This document shows, piece after piece, positions 8,548-16,793 of a stretch of 38,001 nt of DNA (position 1 is its first letter; each line of letters opens with the position of its first letter). The DNA is from Deferribacter abyssi. GTDB lineage: Bacteria > Chrysiogenota > Deferribacteres > Deferribacterales > Deferribacteraceae. A program made the translations under genes and the position numbers. The stretch spans positions 1 through 38,001 of the forward strand of contig NZ_JAQNCS010000019.1 of the NCBI RefSeq assembly GCF_049472655.1, read 5' to 3'. The notes under the pieces were generated by a model, which made no database searches, had not been told where the DNA came from, and saw only the letters and a program-made list of their open reading frames with translations.

Positions 8548-9708
8548 TTACCCCCACAATCTTTCTATAACATTCTTAAGTTTCTTAATACACTCATCAA
8601 TTTCCTCATAGCTTACAATTAAAGGAGGATATAATCTAACAACATTATCACCAGCAGGGACACAAAGTAAATGTTCATTATGACACTCATCTATAAAATC
8701 AGTATTTTTAACACCTTTTAAAGATACACCAATTAATAACCCTTCCCCTCTCACTTCACCTCTATCGTCAAATATCTTTTTCAGTTTTTGTTTAAAATAT
8801 ACCCCTTTCTTCTTTACATCATCTAACAATTGATCATCCATAAGCTCTAAAACTTTTTTACCAACAGCACAAGCTAAATAATTCCCACCAAAAGTTGAAG
8901 CATGAGTTCCTGGTGTAAAATATGTTGCAAATCTATCATTCGCTATCATAGCACCAATAGGAATACCATTGCCAAGCCCCTTTGCTAACGTCATTATATC
9001 TGGTTCAATTCCATAAATTTGATAAGCAAATAAATAGCCTGTCCTCCCTACCCCCGTTTGCACTTCATCAAAAATTAACAATACATCCATTCTATTACAT
9101 AACTCTCTCACTTTTTGCAAATATGTCCTATTTGCAGCTATAATACCACCCTCTCCTTGAATAGGCTCTAACATCACCGCCACAACATCCTCATTCTTAA
9201 CAACCTCATAAAGAGCATCATAGTTATTAAAAGGAACTGACACAAAAAAATCTAATGTTGGTTCAAAACCTTTTTTAACTTTATCTTGACCCGTTGCAGA
9301 AAGAGTAGCTAATGTACGCCCATGGAAAGAGTTTGTCATTGTAACTATTTTATATTTTACGCCTTCATATTTTCTATTCCCATAAATTCTGGCCAATTTT
9401 ATAGCAGCTTCATTAGCCTCTGCTCCAGAATTACAAAAGAACACTTTGCCACCAAAACTTTTTTTTGAAATTATTTCTGCCAATTCCTCTTGAAAAGGTA
9501 TTTTGTAAAGATTAGATGTATGTAACAGTTTTTTTGATTGCTCACAAATAACTTTACTTATCTCACTATTGCTATGTCCAAGATTTGTAACAGCTATACC
9601 TGAGGCAAAATCAAGGTATCTATTCCCTTCTCTATCAAAAAGATATGAACCTTCGCCTTTCACAAATTCAAGTTTATATCTATTATAAGTGTTCATTACA
9701 TAGCTCAT
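8548..9708 (-). CDS. argD: Acetylornithine aminotransferase
   Basis: A 386-residue class III PLP aminotransferase. It converts N-acetylglutamate semialdehyde to acetylornithine, and in many bacteria also serves lysine synthesis. Visible features are the cofactor aspartate in FDEVQTG (Asp214), the Schiff-base lysine in LAKGLGNG (Lys243), and GAEANEAAIKLAR around 96-107. ATG at 9708 follows TGGAGGTG. It is the first gene of the operon, directly behind a good promoter that carries a palindrome. It could act as a succinyl-ornithine or ornithine aminotransferase in another setting, but the argF and argG neighbours favour ArgD. Confidence 0.95.
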   Translation of the reverse strand: MSYVMNTYNRYKLEFVKGEGSYLFDREGNRYLDFASGIAVTNLGHSNSEISKVICEQSKKLLHTSNLYKIPFQEELAEIISKKSFGGKVFFCNSGAEANEAAIKLARIYGNRKYEGVKYKIVTMTNSFHGRTLATLSATGQDKVKKGFEPTLDFFVSVPFNNYDALYEVVKNEDVVAVMLEPIQGEGGIIAANRTYLQKVRELCNRMDVLLIFDEVQTGVGRTGYLFAYQIYGIEPDIMTLAKGLGNGIPIGAMIANDRFATYFTPGTHASTFGGNYLACAVGKKVLELMDDQLLDDVKKKGVYFKQKLKKIFDDRGEVRGEGLLIGVSLKGVKNTDFIDECHNEHLLCVPAGDNVVRLYPPLIVSYEEIDECIKKLKNVIERLWG

Positions 9709-9723
9709 CTAACACCTCCAGAC

Positions 9724-9790
9724 AAAACTTTATAATATAAAAGGCAAAAATTATAAAGTTTTTTATATTAACCATTAGACATTTTTTCAA
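9724..9790 (-). promoter_or_regulatory. Arginine operon promoter with 13-bp palindromic operator candidate
   Basis: On the minus strand TTGAAA (9785-9790), a 17-nt spacer and TATAAA (9762-9767) make a good promoter with a start near 9755. A perfect 13-bp inverted repeat (AAAACTTTATAAT at 9724-9736, complement at 9750-9762, 13-nt spacer) covers the start point and touches the -10, where a repressor would act. It does not resemble the classical ARG box. It could also fold in the leader RNA. Confidence 0.55.
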
Positions 9791-9797
9791 ATAATTG

Positions 9798-9825
9798 TTG
9801 AATTAAAAATTTAATTTGATAGAAT
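9798..9825 (+). promoter_or_regulatory. Divergent promoter of the IorA/IorB-like pair
   Basis: TTGAAT (9798-9803), 16 nt, and TAGAAT (9820-9825) lie about 30 nt before the start codon at 9856, which follows GAAGAGG. It is back to back with the arg promoter and they may share control. Confidence 0.45.
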
Positions 9826-9855
9826 CTTTTGGTAAGCAACATTGAAGAGGTATAA

Positions 9856-11169
9856 ATGATTGACAAGAAAACAATTTTTCATAACACCAATGAAATAGTT
9901 AATAAATTTATTAATGAATTAAGATTTGAAGTAATTTACAAAGAAAACTTATTCCCTTTGGAAATTGACAATACAACACTATTGCCTACACTCAATTCTT
10001 TCAAAATCCTGATTTCATCTGCTCTTACAGGGGTTAAAACCATCGCTTTTTATCATAAAATACCTGACATTAAAAAAATCTATTTGATTAATAGTCCATT
10101 TTTAATCATTTCTAGGACATTACCTGATACTATTCAATTACCCACAATTTTCATAAAACAAATCAATTTATTGACAAAGCATTTAATGATTGCCTATAAA
10201 TTGTCGTCAGAGACAAAACTCCCTGTCAACGTAGTAATATCACCATCGATCTTAAATAACATTACTAAAGATGTTGAACTAGAACCAGAACATACAATTA
10301 TCAAACCTTATTTAACCTTAAACAATTTAATTTCACCTACTCGAGAAGAACTTTTAGAACACTTTCAGTTAGCAGAAACAATTTTAAATCAAGAGATTAA
10401 AACACATAATGTACCTGATACTATTTCATTTTATAATAACAATTATGATTTCATACCATACCTAATTCCTCATATAAAAAATCACTATTTAATCAATATT
10501 GAGAAAATAAAAATCATCAAAGTGTTTCAAAATGAACTTTATTTTTTCGAAAATTTATTACACGACTATAACTTCAAAATTGACTTGAAAATACATCCTA
10601 CACATGAAAATGTTTCAGTCAAAAAATACCTTTGCCCAGGTTGTCCTTTTGTCAGTATTAAAGAGTTATTAAATAACAATTTGTTTATTTTTAGCAGTAT
10701 AAAATGTGACATAGTCTCCAATATGTTTAACTTAAAACATTTATCATTTTCTGAGTATTATGGCCTGACTTTAAAATCTTTACAAAAAGACACTATTTTC
10801 ATAGGAAACATTTCAGAAATAAACCACAATTTAGTCAATGAGTTAAAACCGCATCAGAGAGTAATACTTTTATTAGATACACAAAACGAAGCTTACATAT
10901 CTATACCAAAAATAAAAAAAATAAAGAAATTACCTCAATCTAACTTTATTTTTCCTTACTCTTGCGAAAATATCCCAAAGCAAAAACCTTTAACAATTAA
11001 AGAAAAAAAATGTAAGTGTCTTTCACAAAACGAATCACCTGAATGTATAGAAAAAACAAACTGCCCAGCACTTTTTGAAACAGATAATAAAAAAATCTCT
11101 ATAAATAGTTCCCTCTGTGTTGGATGCACATATTGTAAACTTTTTTGCCGTTATGGAGCAATAAAATGA
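9856..11169 (+). CDS. Degenerate IorA-like (indolepyruvate:ferredoxin oxidoreductase alpha) protein, probably non-catalytic
   Basis: A 437-residue protein recognisable as a shrunken relative of IorA, whose usual length is about 580-640. Kept features are LCPGCPF (residues 259-265; IorA has CPGCPH), Cys284 near where IorA has its DIGC, the group Cys386/388/397/403 ending in CPAL, and a C-terminal 4Fe-4S motif CVGCTYCKLFC (421-431). Lost features: the thiamine-diphosphate motif (GD.. with a later Asn) is replaced by IGNISEINHN, and the segment matching the activating Glu of the pyrimidine domain reads LLPTLNSF. So it may still hold iron-sulfur clusters but probably not thiamine diphosphate. It overlaps the next gene by ATGA, as iorA and iorB often do. 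The reading frame is intact. The family link is from memory of motifs and is inference; the function is unknown. Confidence 0.6.
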   Translation: MIDKKTIFHNTNEIVNKFINELRFEVIYKENLFPLEIDNTTLLPTLNSFKILISSALTGVKTIAFYHKIPDIKKIYLINSPFLIISRTLPDTIQLPTIFIKQINLLTKHLMIAYKLSSETKLPVNVVISPSILNNITKDVELEPEHTIIKPYLTLNNLISPTREELLEHFQLAETILNQEIKTHNVPDTISFYNNNYDFIPYLIPHIKNHYLINIEKIKIIKVFQNELYFFENLLHDYNFKIDLKIHPTHENVSVKKYLCPGCPFVSIKELLNNNLFIFSSIKCDIVSNMFNLKHLSFSEYYGLTLKSLQKDTIFIGNISEINHNLVNELKPHQRVILLLDTQNEAYISIPKIKKIKKLPQSNFIFPYSCENIPKQKPLTIKEKKCKCLSQNESPECIEKTNCPALFETDNKKISINSSLCVGCTYCKLFCRYGAIK

Positions 11170-11594
11170 ATCTAATAATAACATTTTATTATTTAAACAA
11201 GGATCTTTTTTCAGAAATACTACCAATCATGATCGAAACATTTGAAAGCGCAGACTATCTTGTTGAAACAAATGGACTCTACAACTTTACACCTCCATTC
11301 CCTTATGCTTTTTCATTAAAACTACAAGGTAGTAATAAAAAAGAATTTAAAACATATATAGTTGACATGGATAATACATTAATCGACAAAACAAACCTCT
11401 CATCTTTTAATATAAAACTGCTTAACAACAATCTGCATTACTGGAGTATAATTGGCAGTTTAATAAAATCGTTTCCAGATACATCTCCTGCTTTCTTTAC
11501 TGGCTACCTAACAGATAAAAATAAAAAAGAAGAACTTTTACTGTTTAGTAGTTCAAGACCTATTTCAAACCTAATGAAACTTCATCAAATATAA
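11166..11594 (+). CDS. Small protein coupled to the IorA-like gene; possible eroded IorB
   Basis: A 142-residue protein with no firm family. The ATG at 11166 overlaps the previous stop codon (ATGA), so translation is coupled. Compared by eye with IorB, it keeps SEIL, then exactly 14 residues, then ETNG, where IorB typically reads SRIL, 14 residues, ETHG; later it has IIGSLIKSFP where IorB has an LLGALSKFLP-like stretch. The nucleotide-binding GVGGQG is replaced by TFYYLNK, and about 40 central residues appear to be missing. It is therefore proposed as a reduced IorB partner. The match is weak and needs a profile search. Its last 35 nt overlap the convergent AMMECR1 gene. Confidence 0.5.
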   Translation: MNLIITFYYLNKDLFSEILPIMIETFESADYLVETNGLYNFTPPFPYAFSLKLQGSNKKEFKTYIVDMDNTLIDKTNLSSFNIKLLNNNLHYWSIIGSLIKSFPDTSPAFFTGYLTDKNKKEELLLFSSSRPISNLMKLHQI

Positions 11595-12123
11595 TTGCTT
11601 GAAATTTATATATATTAACATCTGTCTTTTTCCATTCATCAAAAGGGAGTCCAGCCTTCATACACGTATATGATAAAAACTCATACTTGTTCCATCCATG
11701 CTGCACAGCCACCTGAGGCAATAAAACTCCACTGAAAAACCCTTTAACAACATATAAACCATCTTTTCCTACAACGATTTCTTCTATATCCTTAACCTGC
11801 TGCATTGGCGTCAAAACAGAAATTTCTATATTTATATTTTCAAGTTCATCTTGTCTTATAGATGTAAATCTAGGATCATTAAAAGCAGCTTCTATAGCCA
11901 TATCTCTTACATTGAATACAATATTTATATCATTCCTAAAATTACCAATACATCCTTTTAAATTTTTGTTTTTATCATGTAAAGATACAAAACAACCTGA
12001 CTGAAAGTTTAACTCATGTGGAATATCTTTAGGCTCAAAAAGTTTTTTACAAAACTTATATTCTATACTTCTTCGTGCAACACCTAATAAATACTTTCTT
12101 GATTCTTCGCTTAAGCTTATCAT
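11560..12123 (-). CDS. AMMECR1-domain protein
   Basis: A 187-residue AMMECR1 family protein. The hallmark LKGCIG (residues 55-60; LRGCIG in most members) follows QSGCFVSLH, and AAFNDPRF matches the second conserved block. The family is found in all three domains; in prokaryotes it is often linked with Memo and a radical-SAM enzyme, neither of which is here. Its biochemical role is not established. ATG at 12123 is chosen because AGGAGG lies 6 nt upstream; a TTG two codons earlier is less likely. The gene tail overlaps the opposite-strand gene by 35 nt. Confidence 0.9.
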   Translation of the reverse strand: MISLSEESRKYLLGVARRSIEYKFCKKLFEPKDIPHELNFQSGCFVSLHDKNKNLKGCIGNFRNDINIVFNVRDMAIEAAFNDPRFTSIRQDELENINIEISVLTPMQQVKDIEEIVVGKDGLYVVKGFFSGVLLPQVAVQHGWNKYEFLSYTCMKAGLPFDEWKKTDVNIYKFQAIIFDEVSLGLK

Positions 12124-12366
12124 AAGCAACCTCCTGTGGAAAAACTGTTGAATTCAAACAAAACATTTTCTTTACAATATTAAGAACTTGCCATATATCC
12201 TATTTTTTATTTTAATTATCAATTAATTATACTCAATTCTTAAAAACTCAACATCATATTGTCAAGAACTTTTTACAATTAATATATTGTGGAAACTCTG
12301 TGTAGTAAACTATATATTTTTTATTCAACTTACTATTTTTCATAAATTTCTTTACTCGATTATTTT

Positions 12367-13305
12367 TTAATCAAAAAAACAAACCTGATTTTTTCCTTTA
12401 TTTTTCGCTTGATACATAGCTTTGTCAACCATATCTAAAAGCTCATAAATTCTTTCAGAACTTTCTGGGTATCCCACAATACCTACACTTACCGTAATAT
12501 TAAAATTTTTACCTTTATCTGTAAAAATCGGTTTTATAGCAATAGATTCCTTTAATCGTTCAGCTAATTTTATCCCATTTTCTATAGGAGTCTCCACAAG
12601 ACATATCATAAATTCATCACCTCCATACCTACAGGCAAAATCTGTTCTCCTAATATTTTTCTTAATTTCTTCTGCAATAAGAAGAATTACACGCGTTCCA
12701 TATTTATGACCATATGTATCGTTTATTTTTTTAAGATCATCAGAATCTAGCATTATCAATGTAAAGTTTTTATTGTACCTAACAGACCTATAATACTCAT
12801 CTTCAAACTTTTTAAGAAACCCCTTTTGATTTAATAAGCCAGTCAAATCATCTGTTATAGATAATTCGTTTATCTTATCATATAAACTTAAAAACAAATA
12901 CCTAGCAGTCAAGGCTGAAATAATTAATGATATATATATAAAACTGAAATCTGAATAAAAATCCACATTTAAAAAATAAATATCAAATCCGTATAATCCT
13001 ATAACAAACAACAATTTTAGAAAATAAAATTTTGAATGGAAAAATAAAAACACAATTGCCAAACATTGAAAATATAAAAAAGCAGTTTTCGAAAAATATG
13101 TCAAAAACCCTAACAGTATGATAAATATAATATGAAAAATATATTCATCTATATCATCAATATATTGTATAGTTACAATACAAAATAACAAATAAAGAGT
13201 TGTAATCATTATTAATTTATTATCTATATTGTTACTTACCTCAAATATCAAAATAAAAACAGAAAATAATAAAAATAAAAAATTTCTACGCACATAATTG
13301 ATCAT
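12367..13305 (-). CDS. Membrane-bound diguanylate cyclase (GGDEF)
   Basis: A 312-residue protein. The first about 140 residues hold five or so hydrophobic helices with no named sensor domain. The GGDEF domain runs from about 150 to the end, with DDLTGLLN at 152-159, an intact active site GGDEF (228-232) and an inhibitory RxxD I-site (Arg219-Asp222) exactly five residues before it. It should therefore make cyclic di-GMP and be feedback-inhibited. The start ATG at 13305 has no clear Shine-Dalgarno sequence, so expression may be low or the start slightly misplaced. It stands alone between AMMECR1 and the divergent sdh operon. Confidence 0.92.
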   Translation of the reverse strand: MINYVRRNFLFLLFSVFILIFEVSNNIDNKLIMITTLYLLFCIVTIQYIDDIDEYIFHIIFIILLGFLTYFSKTAFLYFQCLAIVFLFFHSKFYFLKLLFVIGLYGFDIYFLNVDFYSDFSFIYISLIISALTARYLFLSLYDKINELSITDDLTGLLNQKGFLKKFEDEYYRSVRYNKNFTLIMLDSDDLKKINDTYGHKYGTRVILLIAEEIKKNIRRTDFACRYGGDEFMICLVETPIENGIKLAERLKESIAIKPIFTDKGKNFNITVSVGIVGYPESSERIYELLDMVDKAMYQAKNKGKNQVCFFD

Positions 13306-13455
13306 AACTATTATTTAGCACAACCCAATAAAAAAATAAATAAAATATAACTGCTTCATAATAACATATTTTAAACAATGTTTTAATTTTTGAAGTTATA
13401 TATTCCTAACTTAAACAACTATCATTTTCTATAACTACTATCTAATAACATTATA

Positions 13456-13482
13456 TGTATATTGTATACAATCTAATTGACA
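13456..13482 (+). promoter_or_regulatory. sdh promoter -35 with upstream TGTATAC-type operator
   Basis: TGTATATTGTATACA (13456-13470) is an imperfect palindrome; its reverse complement is identical to the site before fumarase. Six nt further is a perfect -35 TTGACA (13477-13482). At 17-nt spacing the -10 would be TAGTTT (13500-13505), which is poor. A weak -10 with the operator just upstream of the -35 is what an activator-dependent promoter looks like. Confidence 0.65.
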
Positions 13483-13555
13483 AACAAAAATAATTATGTT
13501 AGTTTCAAGTTAAATTTAACATCGTTTGTATCTTAAAATAAAAAAGGGGTGTAAG

Positions 13556-13909
13556 ATGCCAAGAAAAGATCTGTATGTGTATCCCAAAAAAGTTTCTTAT
13601 CGTAAACACACCGGAATGGTAGCATGGTTGCTACACAGAATAACCGGTGTAATATTGGGCCTTTACCTGATTTTTCATATTTTAGGCAAATCAGGTGTTG
13701 CTGAATGGTTTACCAGCATTACGGCTAATGCAGGAGTAAGAGCTGTAGTCTTTTTAACATTCATTTATCACGCATTTAACGGTTTTAGAATTGTTCTGCT
13801 TGACTTTGGAAACGGAGCCGAAAAGGAAGTCTTTGCAAAACAGTTTATGGTTGTTATTTTCTTAGTAATAGTAGTATTTATCATAGGCGCTATACCTATA
13901 TTTTCATAA
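13556..13909 (+). CDS. sdhC: Succinate dehydrogenase/fumarate reductase cytochrome b subunit (membrane anchor C)
   Basis: A 117-residue membrane anchor with three hydrophobic helices. HRITG (27-31), His41 and the HAFNGFR block (His72) match the SdhC family, where the latter His is a usual heme b ligand. With SdhD it binds quinone and anchors the flavoprotein and iron-sulfur subunits to the cytoplasmic face. ATG at 13556 follows AAGGGGTG; an earlier in-frame start at 13526 lacks a ribosome-binding site. It is the first gene of sdhCDAB. Confidence 0.92.
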   Translation: MPRKDLYVYPKKVSYRKHTGMVAWLLHRITGVILGLYLIFHILGKSGVAEWFTSITANAGVRAVVFLTFIYHAFNGFRIVLLDFGNGAEKEVFAKQFMVVIFLVIVVFIIGAIPIFS

Positions 13910-13921
13910 GGAGGAATCAGT

Positions 13922-14239
13922 ATGAAACAGTATAAGTTCATGGGTTCAAGCGACAAAGGCGTTTTTGAATGGTTAATGCAAAGAATATCTGGTGTAATTC
14001 TTATCCTAGTTATTTTTATACACTTCTTTTCCATGATAAAAAGTGGTGAATGGGGACTTCAAAAAATTGTTCTCGGACCTCTTTTTGCATTTGGTATTTT
14101 TCACACTTTGAATGGCTTCAAAATGATTACAGACGACTATGTTTCAAGCCCAATTTGGAGAGCTATTATTCTTGCTATTTATTGGATAGTTGGTATTACT
14201 TTAGCTATTCTCGCTTTAAGTGTTGTTTCATCTTTATAA
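13922..14239 (+). CDS. sdhD: Succinate dehydrogenase membrane anchor D
   Basis: A 105-residue, three-helix anchor. QRISG (20-24), His34 and FHTLNGFKMITDDY (60-73) mirror the blocks in SdhC and match the SdhD family; His61 is a candidate heme ligand. The start follows TAAGGAGG, 12 nt after sdhC. Two small anchors rather than one long cytochrome b set this enzyme apart from the three-subunit fumarate reductases of Epsilonproteobacteria. Confidence 0.9.
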   Translation: MKQYKFMGSSDKGVFEWLMQRISGVILILVIFIHFFSMIKSGEWGLQKIVLGPLFAFGIFHTLNGFKMITDDYVSSPIWRAIILAIYWIVGITLAILALSVVSSL

Positions 14240-14263
14240 AAAATTTTGTGAGGGGTAAAAGAT

Positions 14264-16036
14264 ATGTCTGTGAAAGTAGAATATCATAAGTTTGATGTTG
14301 TAATAGTTGGTGCAGGCGGTGCAGGTCTCAACGCTGCACAGGTTGCTTCCCAATATTGTAGAACCGCTGTTATTTCTGAAGTATATCCAACAAGAAGCCA
14401 TACAATTTCTGCACAAGGTGGCATCTCAGCTGCCCTTGGTAATTTAGAGGAAGATCATTGGCATTGGCATATGTTTGACACAGTTAAAGGTTCTGATTAC
14501 CTTGCTGACCAAGACGCATGCGAATATATGACAAAACTTGCTCCAGAAATGATTATAGAGCTTGAGCACATTGGTCTTCCTTTCAGTAGGACACCTGAAG
14601 GTAAAATTGCTCAAAGACCTTTTGGAGGTCATACTGCAGAGTTTGGTAAAAGACCAGTAAAAAGAGCATGTTATGCTGCAGACCGTACAGGTCATGCTAT
14701 GCTTCAAACATTATATGAGAAATCTGTAGCTCAAGGTACACATTTTTTTAGTGAATTCTATGCACTTGAGCTTTTAACAAACGAAGGTGCCGTAAACGGT
14801 GTGCTTTGCTGGGATATCCAAAATGGAGGATTTCATATTTTCCATGCCAAAGCTATAGTTTTCGCAACAGGAGGTAGCTGTAGAGTTTATAAAACAAATT
14901 CAAATGCTCACATAAATACCGGAGATGGTTTAGCTCTTGCAATGAGAGCTGGATTCACATGGAGTGATGCAGAATTTGTACAATTCCACCCAACAGGAAT
15001 TTATGGAGCTGGGAACCTTATCACAGAAGGAGTACGTGGTGAGGGTGGATATCTTTTAAATGCAAATGGCGAAAGATTTATGGAAAAATATGCACCTACA
15101 ATTAAAGATCTTGCACCAAGAGACATAGTATCCCGTTCTATGATGAGAGAAATATTAGCTGGACGTGGTGTTGGACCTAACAAAGATCATATTCTATTAA
15201 AAATTGATCATATAGGTGCTGATGCTATCATGGAAAAATTACCAGGTATTCACGAGCTTGCTCTAGTCTTTGCAGGTGTAGACTGTACAAAAGAACCAAT
15301 TCCTGTCGTACCAACTGCTCACTATCAAAACGGTGGTATCCCTACTAACTACTTAACACAGGTTGTCCTTGGAACTATGGATAAACCTGAAGAACTAGTT
15401 CCAGGTTTCTTTGCAGCTGGAGAATGTGCGGCAGCATCAGTTCATGGTGCAAACAGATTAGGTACAAATTCTCTTCTTGACCTTGTAGTTTTTGGTAGAA
15501 CAGCTGGTGAACAAGCTGCTAAATGGGCTAAAGAGAACCCTCTAGTGCCATTAAAAGAAAATGCTGGTGATTTTGGCATAAAAATTTTACAAAAATTTGC
15601 TAATGCAAATGGTAAGTACACATTTGGACCAATTTACAATGAGTTAATTGAAACTATGCAAATGAATGTTAGTGTTTTTAGAACAGAAGAATCTCTTACC
15701 AATGCACTAGAAAAAATTGAAGAATTACAAAACAAAATGGACGATTTCAAATTAAATGATAAATCTAACATTTATAACCTTGAGTTGATCGAAGCACTTG
15801 AACTTAATAATATGTTATTAGTTGCTAAAGCTATAACAAAAGCTGCACTAGAAAGAAAAGAATCACGTGGTGGTCATTATAGAGATGACTATCCAGATAG
15901 AGACGATGAAAACTTCCTAAAACATACAGAAGTTTATTCTGATCCTGAAGGTCGCAATGTTGAAATAAAATACCGTCCAGTAAGAATGAAACCATTAACA
16001 GTGGATCCATTCCCACCAAAACCAAGAGTATATTAA
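14264..16036 (+). CDS. sdhA: Succinate dehydrogenase/fumarate reductase flavoprotein subunit
   Basis: A 590-residue catalytic subunit that interconverts succinate and fumarate. The FAD-binding GAGGAG is at 17-22, the covalent-FAD histidine is His46 in TRSHTISAQGG, and active-site blocks include HPTGIYGAG and EGVRGEGG. Length is standard. The start follows GAGGGG. Covalent attachment of FAD is usually helped by SdhE, and a gene resembling sdhE lies just beyond sdhB. The sequence alone does not tell whether the enzyme mainly oxidises succinate or reduces fumarate. Confidence 0.97.
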   Translation: MSVKVEYHKFDVVIVGAGGAGLNAAQVASQYCRTAVISEVYPTRSHTISAQGGISAALGNLEEDHWHWHMFDTVKGSDYLADQDACEYMTKLAPEMIIELEHIGLPFSRTPEGKIAQRPFGGHTAEFGKRPVKRACYAADRTGHAMLQTLYEKSVAQGTHFFSEFYALELLTNEGAVNGVLCWDIQNGGFHIFHAKAIVFATGGSCRVYKTNSNAHINTGDGLALAMRAGFTWSDAEFVQFHPTGIYGAGNLITEGVRGEGGYLLNANGERFMEKYAPTIKDLAPRDIVSRSMMREILAGRGVGPNKDHILLKIDHIGADAIMEKLPGIHELALVFAGVDCTKEPIPVVPTAHYQNGGIPTNYLTQVVLGTMDKPEELVPGFFAAGECAAASVHGANRLGTNSLLDLVVFGRTAGEQAAKWAKENPLVPLKENAGDFGIKILQKFANANGKYTFGPIYNELIETMQMNVSVFRTEESLTNALEKIEELQNKMDDFKLNDKSNIYNLELIEALELNNMLLVAKAITKAALERKESRGGHYRDDYPDRDDENFLKHTEVYSDPEGRNVEIKYRPVRMKPLTVDPFPPKPRVY

Positions 16037-16051
16037 TAGGGGGCGATGATT

Positions 16052-16762
16052 ATGAGCAAATATGTAACTTTTGAAATATTTAGATACGACCCTGAAAAAG
16101 ATAAAGAACCATACTATCAATCATATAAAGTTGAAATACGTAGAAAAGGTATGCTAATATTAGAAGGTCTGAATCAAATTAAATGGGAACAAGATCCTAC
16201 ACTTGCATTTAGGAGATCATGTAGAGAAGGAGTCTGTGGCTCCGATGGTATAAATGTTAACGGTGTTAATATGCTCTCATGTATTACAAAAATTGAAGAT
16301 TTGGGTACTGACCATATTGTAATACAGCCATTACCTGGAATGCCTGTGATGAGAGATCTTGTTGTAGATGTAACAGACTTTTTTAATAAATTTATTACAG
16401 TAAAACCATATTTAATCAGAAAATCTCCAACACCTGATAAAGAATACTATCAATCACCTGAAGATAGGAAAAAGCTTGATGGACTTTATGAGTGCATTCT
16501 TTGCGGTTGTTGTTCATCATCATGTCCATCATATTGGGCTGATAAAGATTACCTTGGACCAAATGCATTCTTAAGAGCATGGAGATACTTAGCTGACTCA
16601 AGGGATGAAGGTGCTGATGAAAGATTACCTATACTAAACGATAAACATGGTGTATGGAGATGTCATACTATCTATAATTGCGTTGAAGCATGCCCTAAAG
16701 AACTGAATCCTACAAAAGCTATTGTAGAAATCAGAAGGATGTTAATGAATAGAAACTATTAA
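16052..16762 (+). CDS. sdhB: Succinate dehydrogenase/fumarate reductase iron-sulfur subunit
   Basis: A 236-residue electron-transfer subunit with three clusters. Cys57, Cys62, Asp65 and Cys77 form the 2Fe-2S site (CREGVCGSDG, with Asp in the third place as in E. coli SdhB); CILCGCCSSSCP gives the 4Fe-4S site; and CHTIYNCVEACP completes the 3Fe-4S site. ATG at 16052 is preferred to an ATG six bases earlier because TAGGGGG ends 8 nt before it and only 2 nt before the other. Confidence 0.96.
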   Translation: MSKYVTFEIFRYDPEKDKEPYYQSYKVEIRRKGMLILEGLNQIKWEQDPTLAFRRSCREGVCGSDGINVNGVNMLSCITKIEDLGTDHIVIQPLPGMPVMRDLVVDVTDFFNKFITVKPYLIRKSPTPDKEYYQSPEDRKKLDGLYECILCGCCSSSCPSYWADKDYLGPNAFLRAWRYLADSRDEGADERLPILNDKHGVWRCHTIYNCVEACPKELNPTKAIVEIRRMLMNRNY

Positions 16763-16793
16763 GAAAGCGGGCTTGAAGCCCGCTTTCTTTTTA
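16761..16793 (+). terminator. sdhCDAB terminator
   Basis: A 13-bp GC-rich stem (16761-16773 with 16777-16789, loop TGA) followed by a T run starts at the sdhB stop codon. It may also serve the convergent sdhE-like gene. Confidence 0.9.

Noticed and set aside
9856..11594. Reading the IorA/IorB-like pair as simple pseudogenes
   Set aside because: Both frames are uninterrupted, have a promoter and ribosome-binding site, keep their Cys groups and keep the ATGA coupling. Decay cannot be excluded, but it is not the simplest reading.
14050..14416. Additional frames across sdhD and the start of sdhA
   Set aside because: They are shadows of sdhD and sdhA in other frames, which have clear family matches and ribosome-binding sites.
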